Both the position numbers and the translations under genes were made by a program. The notes under the pieces are model-generated. The model saw nothing but the letters and a program-made list of their open reading frames with translations. It did not search any database and was not told the DNA's origin. Shown piece after piece: positions 45,992-49,572 of a DNA stretch of 49,572 nucleotides. The first letter of the stretch is position 1, and the number at the start of each line of letters is the position of its first letter. The DNA is from an uncultured Alphaproteobacteria bacterium (GTDB lineage: Bacteria > Pseudomonadota > Alphaproteobacteria > HIMB59 > GCA-002718135). The DNA is taken from the NCBI GenBank assembly GCA_902514875.1, contig CABXSY010000008.1, positions 1 to 49,572 on the forward strand. Reading direction: 5' to 3'.

Positions 45992-47597
45992 TAATTGCAG
46001 CCTTTATAAATGATATGAAAAGAGGATGAGGATCTAATGGTCTTGATTTTAACTCTGGATGAAATTGAACTCCTATAAACCATTTATGTTTTTTACTCTC
46101 AAGCACTTCAGGTAATAATCCATCTGGCGACATACCACTGAAATAATAACCTTTGTTTTCAAATTTTGATAGAAATTTCTGATTTACTTCGTATCTATGT
46201 CTGTGTCTCTCGCTAATTACTTTATTTTTATATATAGAAAAGATTTTTGAATTTTTTTTCAAAACAGCTTTGTATGCTCCAAGACGCATCGTTCCACCCT
46301 TGTCACTATTTTTATCTCTTTTTTCGATCTTATTTTTATTTACCCATTCTGTCATTAAACCTACAACTGATTTAGTAGTTTTCTTGAATTCTGAAGAATG
46401 AGCATTTTTAATTTTTAGTACATTTTGTGCTATTTCAATAACAGCTAACTGCATTCCAAGACAAATTCCAAAAAAAGGAATATTGTTTTCTCTCGCATAT
46501 TTGATGGCATTAATTTTTCCATTAATACCACGAATACCAAAACCACCCGGAATTAGAATTCCATCAGAACCTTTTAATTGTTTCATTAAACTAATGTTTT
46601 TTTCTTTTTCAGAATTAATCCATTGAATATCTACATCAGCAGAATTTTCTATACCTCCGTGAACCAGTGCTTCATTAAGTGATTTATAACTATCTTTAAG
46701 ATTTGTGTATTTTCCTACTACTGCAATTTTTACTTTATGTTTTCTTTTTTTAATTTTTTTTTGAAGATCGATCCAAGGCTTTAAATTTAGTTTATGATTT
46801 TTTGGTTTATAACCCAATTGTTTAAGGAGAGCTTCATCCAAACCATATTTAGAATATAACGAAGGAACTTCATAAATTGATTTAGCATTCAATGCAGGAA
46901 TTACTGACTCTTTTTTAACATTACAAAATAAAGATATTTTAGAAATTGAATCATTATCTATTGGTTGTTCAGATCTACACATAATTATATCTGGTTGAAT
47001 ACCAGCATTGAGAAGTTCTTTAACTGAATGTTGAGTAGGTTTCGTTTTTAACTCACCTGCTGAACTTAAATATGGAATATAAGTCATATGAATTAATGCT
47101 GATGAAATATTTTTATCATTTCTAATTTGTCTTATTGCTTCTAAAAAAGGTAGGGATTCAATATCTCCGACTGTCCCCCCTATTTCATAAATTGAGATAT
47201 CTTCATTTTTTAAATCACTATTAATAAATGATTTTATTTCATTGGTAACATGAGGAATGACCTGAATTGTTGAGCCAAGGTAATCTCCCTTTCTTTCTTT
47301 TTGGAGAACATTGGAATAAATCTTACCTGACGACACGCTATCTGATTGTTTAGCAGATTGATTTGTGAATCTTTCGTAATGACCTAGATCTAAATCTGTT
47401 TCCGCACCATCATCGGTAACATAAACTTCTCCATGTTGATATGGACTCATTGTTCCCGGATCCACATTTAGATACGGATCTAACTTTCTAATCCTTACTT
47501 TAAATTTTCTACTTTTTAGAAGAGTTGCTAAAGAGGCTGAGGCTATACCTTTTCCAAGAGATGATGCGACACCACCCGTAATAAAAACAAAATGCAT
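45984..47597 (-). CDS. pyrG: CTP synthase
   Basis: Amidates UTP to CTP with glutamine. The synthetase domain begins FVFITGGVASSLGKGIASASLATLLK and includes LDPYLNVDPGTMSPYQHGEV and YEIGGTVGDIESLPF. The class I glutaminase domain (from about 290) has nucleophile C379 in FFGICLGMQLA and the histidine/glutamate pair in VQFHPELKSRP. At 537 residues it is complete. It sits between secG and kdsA as usual for the class. A small GC-rich inverted repeat lies just before its start codon. Confidence 0.98.
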   Translation of the reverse strand: MHFVFITGGVASSLGKGIASASLATLLKSRKFKVRIRKLDPYLNVDPGTMSPYQHGEVYVTDDGAETDLDLGHYERFTNQSAKQSDSVSSGKIYSNVLQKERKGDYLGSTIQVIPHVTNEIKSFINSDLKNEDISIYEIGGTVGDIESLPFLEAIRQIRNDKNISSALIHMTYIPYLSSAGELKTKPTQHSVKELLNAGIQPDIIMCRSEQPIDNDSISKISLFCNVKKESVIPALNAKSIYEVPSLYSKYGLDEALLKQLGYKPKNHKLNLKPWIDLQKKIKKRKHKVKIAVVGKYTNLKDSYKSLNEALVHGGIENSADVDIQWINSEKEKNISLMKQLKGSDGILIPGGFGIRGINGKINAIKYARENNIPFFGICLGMQLAVIEIAQNVLKIKNAHSSEFKKTTKSVVGLMTEWVNKNKIEKRDKNSDKGGTMRLGAYKAVLKKNSKIFSIYKNKVISERHRHRYEVNQKFLSKFENKGYYFSGMSPDGLLPEVLESKKHKWFIGVQFHPELKSRPLDPHPLFISFIKAAIND

Positions 47598-47598
47598 T

Positions 47599-47610
47599 AC
47601 GGAATACCGT
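47599..47610 (-). promoter_or_regulatory. Short GC-rich inverted repeat immediately before the pyrG start codon
   Basis: On the minus strand ACGG-TATT-CCGT ends one base before the pyrG ATG (47597). In RNA it could form a four-base-pair hairpin with a four-base loop exactly where a ribosome-binding site would be. It stands out in an AT-rich leader. A regulatory role is only a possibility; chance occurrence is not excluded. Confidence 0.25.
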
Positions 47611-47644
47611 GATACATAATAGATCTATTTATAGCAAGATATAA

Positions 47645-47950
47645 TTAATTATTTTCTGGTATAGATGGTTCTTCGGAAGATTCTTCGGTATTAATCGAAG
47701 GAAGTGACTCTAATACATTACGATCTGATCCAATAGATGCAGTTATTGTTAGAACAACACTCATTATCATGAACAATCCTGCAGTTATTGCAGTTAACCT
47801 AGAAAGTAAGTTTGCAGTGCCTCGCGCTGACATTAATCCAGTTGAAGTTCCACCGCCAAGACCTAAGCTATCGTTATCAGAACCTTGTAATAAAACTAAG
47901 ATAACTAAAGCAATAGCAAGTATAAGCTGAATTATTACTAACGTTGTCAT
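47645..47950 (-). CDS. secG: Protein translocase subunit SecG
   Basis: Small SecYEG subunit aiding protein export. Two membrane segments (about 3-21 and 55-74) flank the conserved loop LGLGGGTSTGLMSARGTANLLSR in the family pattern (glycine run, SARG, NLLSR). The acidic, serine-rich C-terminus (TEESSEEPSIPENN) is typical of alphaproteobacteria. At 101 residues it has normal length. It lies between tpiA and pyrG. Confidence 0.94.
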   Translation of the reverse strand: MTTLVIIQLILAIALVILVLLQGSDNDSLGLGGGTSTGLMSARGTANLLSRLTAITAGLFMIMSVVLTITASIGSDRNVLESLPSINTEESSEEPSIPENN

Positions 47951-47982
47951 ATTTGCGCTTTATATTAAATTGATTCTATTTA

Positions 47983-48702
47983 TCAAGAAATAATTGTATT
48001 GAATTCATCAACTTTTAATGATGCCCCACCAATTAAGCAGCCATCTACTTGACTTAATTCAGTAATTTCATTTGAATTTGAAGATTTAACAGAACCTCCA
48101 TAAAGAACCCTAAAGTTCCTAAATTTAGTATCAAAATTTTTAATGAGTTCGTGTACTTGATTTATCTCATCCAAAGTTGGTGTTAATCCAGTTCCTATTG
48201 CCCAAACTGGCTCATAAGCAATTAATGCATTTTGATGATTTGCTAAATTGGGAATACTATCTTTAATTTGCGTAGATAAGATTTCTTCTGTTAAGTTTTT
48301 TTCTTTCTGCTCTAAGGTTTCACCTATGCATATCACTGGTATAATATTTTCCTCAATAAGGTTTGAACTTTTAATGTGTACATTATTATTTGTTTCAGCA
48401 AAATATTGTCTTCGTTCAGAATGTCCAACCAAACAAAAATCAATATTATTATCTCTCAGCATTGAGGCGGATAATTCTCCTGTGTAAGCACCCTCTTTAT
48501 AAAAAGAGACATCTTGTGCGCCACAAAATATGTTTTCATTATTTCGTTTTAGTGATTTTAAGTAAATTGAAGGCGAGCAGATAATCGTACAATTATTAGA
48601 ATTAACTTTTAATTTTTCATAATAATCTTTTAAAAATGAAGAATTTCCATTTAATTTCCAATTTGCAATAAAAATTGAGGAATATTTATCAAGATTTACC
48701 AT
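47983..48702 (-). CDS. tpiA: Triosephosphate isomerase
   Basis: Interconverts dihydroxyacetone phosphate and glyceraldehyde 3-phosphate. Catalytic residues: lysine in IANWKLNGN (near residue 16), histidine in CLVGHSERRQYF, glutamate in LIAYEPVWAIGTG; phosphate loop in VLYGGSVKSSN and GCLIGGASL. At 239 residues it is slightly short but complete. It is divergent from ppiD across 49 bp and leads the tpiA-secG-pyrG-kdsA-eno run. Confidence 0.97.
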   Translation of the reverse strand: MVNLDKYSSIFIANWKLNGNSSFLKDYYEKLKVNSNNCTIICSPSIYLKSLKRNNENIFCGAQDVSFYKEGAYTGELSASMLRDNNIDFCLVGHSERRQYFAETNNNVHIKSSNLIEENIIPVICIGETLEQKEKNLTEEILSTQIKDSIPNLANHQNALIAYEPVWAIGTGLTPTLDEINQVHELIKNFDTKFRNFRVLYGGSVKSSNSNEITELSQVDGCLIGGASLKVDEFNTIIS

Positions 48703-48713
48703 AATTACTTTTA

Positions 48714-48741
48714 TTTATAGAAACTAATATTATAGAAGCAA
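48714..48741 (-). promoter_or_regulatory. Candidate promoter for tpiA
   Basis: In the divergent tpiA/ppiD gap, minus-strand TTGCTT (48741-48736), a 16-bp spacer and TATAAA (48719-48714) lie 11 bp before the tpiA start codon. Four of six -35 and five of six -10 positions match consensus. It would feed the tpiA-to-eno run with a very short leader. Confidence 0.35.
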
Positions 48742-48751
48742 TAGAAATTTT

Positions 48752-49572
48752 ATGAGAGCAATTAGAAATTCTTGGATTGGTATTGGATTAGCCATACTTT
48801 TTGCAGCAAGCTTATTCTTTTTTCGTGGCTCACAAAGATATTCCAATTTATTCAATTCTGATAATTTTGTAGCAAATATTTCAGGCACACCTATTTCTAC
48901 TACAAAATTTCTTAGATCAATGGATATGAACATTAATCGATTTTCTCAAATGATTGGAAGTGAATTAACAGGCGATCAAATAAGGAATTTTCAAGTTCAT
49001 CAAATTGCGCTTCAATATTTAGTCAACAATGCAATTTTTGAAAATGAGTTTGATAAAATAAATTTCGTTTTAGATGATACTACAATTGCTAAAGAAACAA
49101 AAAGAAACTTTCCAGATCTTTACATTAATAACAAACTAGATGATGATATATTAAATACATTCTTAAGAAATCAAGGATTAAAAATTGAGGATCTTGTGGA
49201 TTTAATAAATTATGAAACTAGGGCTAATGTATTTGATAACCTTTTCTTTCAAAAAAATTACCCATCACAATTGCAAATAAATTTTAATAAGCACGATAAC
49301 CAGACTAGAGAAATAGAGTTGCTTAAAATATCTTACAACAATATTAAACTTGAAAACTACAGCAAAGATCAAATTACAAAAGATAATAAAGAGCTATTAG
49401 ATTATTTTAATAATAACTCTTCCGCATATATGACAAAAGAAGAGAGAGATATTTCATATATATTAATCAATAAAAATGATTTTAAAGATAATTTTTCACC
49501 TTCAGGAAATAGTATTGAGGAATATTATAATAATAATAAAAAATTATTTATTAATCCAGAAGAGAGAAGCTT
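48752..49572 (+). CDS. ppiD: PpiD-like periplasmic folding chaperone (partial, cut by window end)
   Basis: Membrane-anchored chaperone of the SurA_N/PpiD type that helps proteins leaving the Sec channel. The visible 273 residues start MRAIRNSWIGIGLAILFAAS, a short basic stretch and one membrane anchor. The SurA-like N-terminal region follows: NFVANISGTPISTTKFLRSM, then EL.G.QIRNFQVHQIALQYLVNNAIFENE and a helical part running into the start of the next domain. The parvulin domain, if present, lies beyond the window. PpiD divergent from tpiA is a standard alphaproteobacterial arrangement. Confidence 0.85.
   Translation, partial: MRAIRNSWIGIGLAILFAASLFFFRGSQRYSNLFNSDNFVANISGTPISTTKFLRSMDMNINRFSQMIGSELTGDQIRNFQVHQIALQYLVNNAIFENEFDKINFVLDDTTIAKETKRNFPDLYINNKLDDDILNTFLRNQGLKIEDLVDLINYETRANVFDNLFFQKNYPSQLQINFNKHDNQTREIELLKISYNNIKLENYSKDQITKDNKELLDYFNNNSSAYMTKEERDISYILINKNDFKDNFSPSGNSIEEYYNNNKKLFINPEERS

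Noticed and set aside
1..49572. CRISPR arrays, insertion sequences, toxin-antitoxin or phage genes
   Set aside because: No regularly spaced long repeats, transposase motifs or phage structural genes are visible anywhere in the window.

Overview
The window is a gene-dense, very AT-rich piece of bacterial chromosome (by eye about 70% A+T). Genes are mostly full length, overlap or abut, and rarely have a clear Shine-Dalgarno sequence. Gene content and order are alphaproteobacterial: ribD-nrdR-glyA-rpiB; dapA-smpB-rpoZ-spoT-acpS-lepB-rnc-era-recO-parC; gatCAB; pyrB-plsY-topA; ntrYX-trkA-dat; ispDF-pgpA-cinA with coq10-lipA-pdhCBA; ftsB-eno-kdsA-pyrG-secG-tpiA with divergent ppiD. The base composition, tiny intergenic gaps and recurrent loss of single genes from otherwise conserved clusters suggest a streamlined marine lineage of the SAR11/HIMB59 kind. 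That placement is inference; there is no rRNA gene here to confirm it.

Layout. 1-2721 (minus): riboflavin deaminase (cut by the window), NrdR, serine hydroxymethyltransferase, ribose-5-phosphate isomerase B. 2773-3948 (plus): a glutaryl-CoA dehydrogenase. 4043-13618 (minus): what looks like one long transcription unit starting at tRNA-Ser(GCU) and running through dapA to parC. 13787-16163: a possible metal-uptake pair (HupE/UreJ-like membrane protein and a DUF4198/NikM-like protein) whose divergent start codons overlap, plus a small membrane protein. 16146-19325 (minus): the GatCAB amidotransferase. 19343-24164 (plus): ruvX, pyrB, plsY, topA. 24195-26590 (plus): an accessory block with a bleomycin-hydrolase-type peptidase, a small conserved-looking protein and an FkbM methyltransferase. 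26623-36439 (minus): two transporters, MsrB, a hydroxyacid dehydrogenase, an inositol-phosphatase-family enzyme, a D-amino-acid transaminase, TrkA and the NtrYX two-component pair. 36500-38550 (plus): isoprenoid, phospholipid and NMN-salvage genes. 38542-48702 (minus): ubiquinone-binding protein, lipoate synthase, pyruvate dehydrogenase, FtsB, enolase, KDO-8-P synthase, CTP synthase, SecG, TIM. 48752-end (plus): a PpiD-like chaperone, cut by the window.

Most striking signal. The aspartate carbamoyltransferase gene (pyrB) encodes about 69 extra N-terminal residues that read like the arm-type DNA-binding domain of tyrosine recombinases (three strands plus a helix). No ATG, GTG or TTG codon would allow translation of the catalytic domain alone. 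Immediately upstream of its start codon are three direct repeats of TTACACA type in exact 10-bp phase. Together they suggest a DNA-binding, possibly self-regulating ATCase, an arrangement I do not recognise from known pyr regulation. Other points worth a second look are the 8-nt gap between the tRNA-Ser CCA end and the dapA start codon, the eroded ATPase motifs of NtrX, the long acidic tail on RNA polymerase omega, and the absence of pdxJ, lpdA, pyrC/dprA and ntrBC from the clusters where they usually sit.

There are no rRNA genes, insertion sequences or CRISPR arrays that I can see, and no gene-free stretch longer than about 300 bases. The longest gap is 168 bp, upstream of the tRNA.
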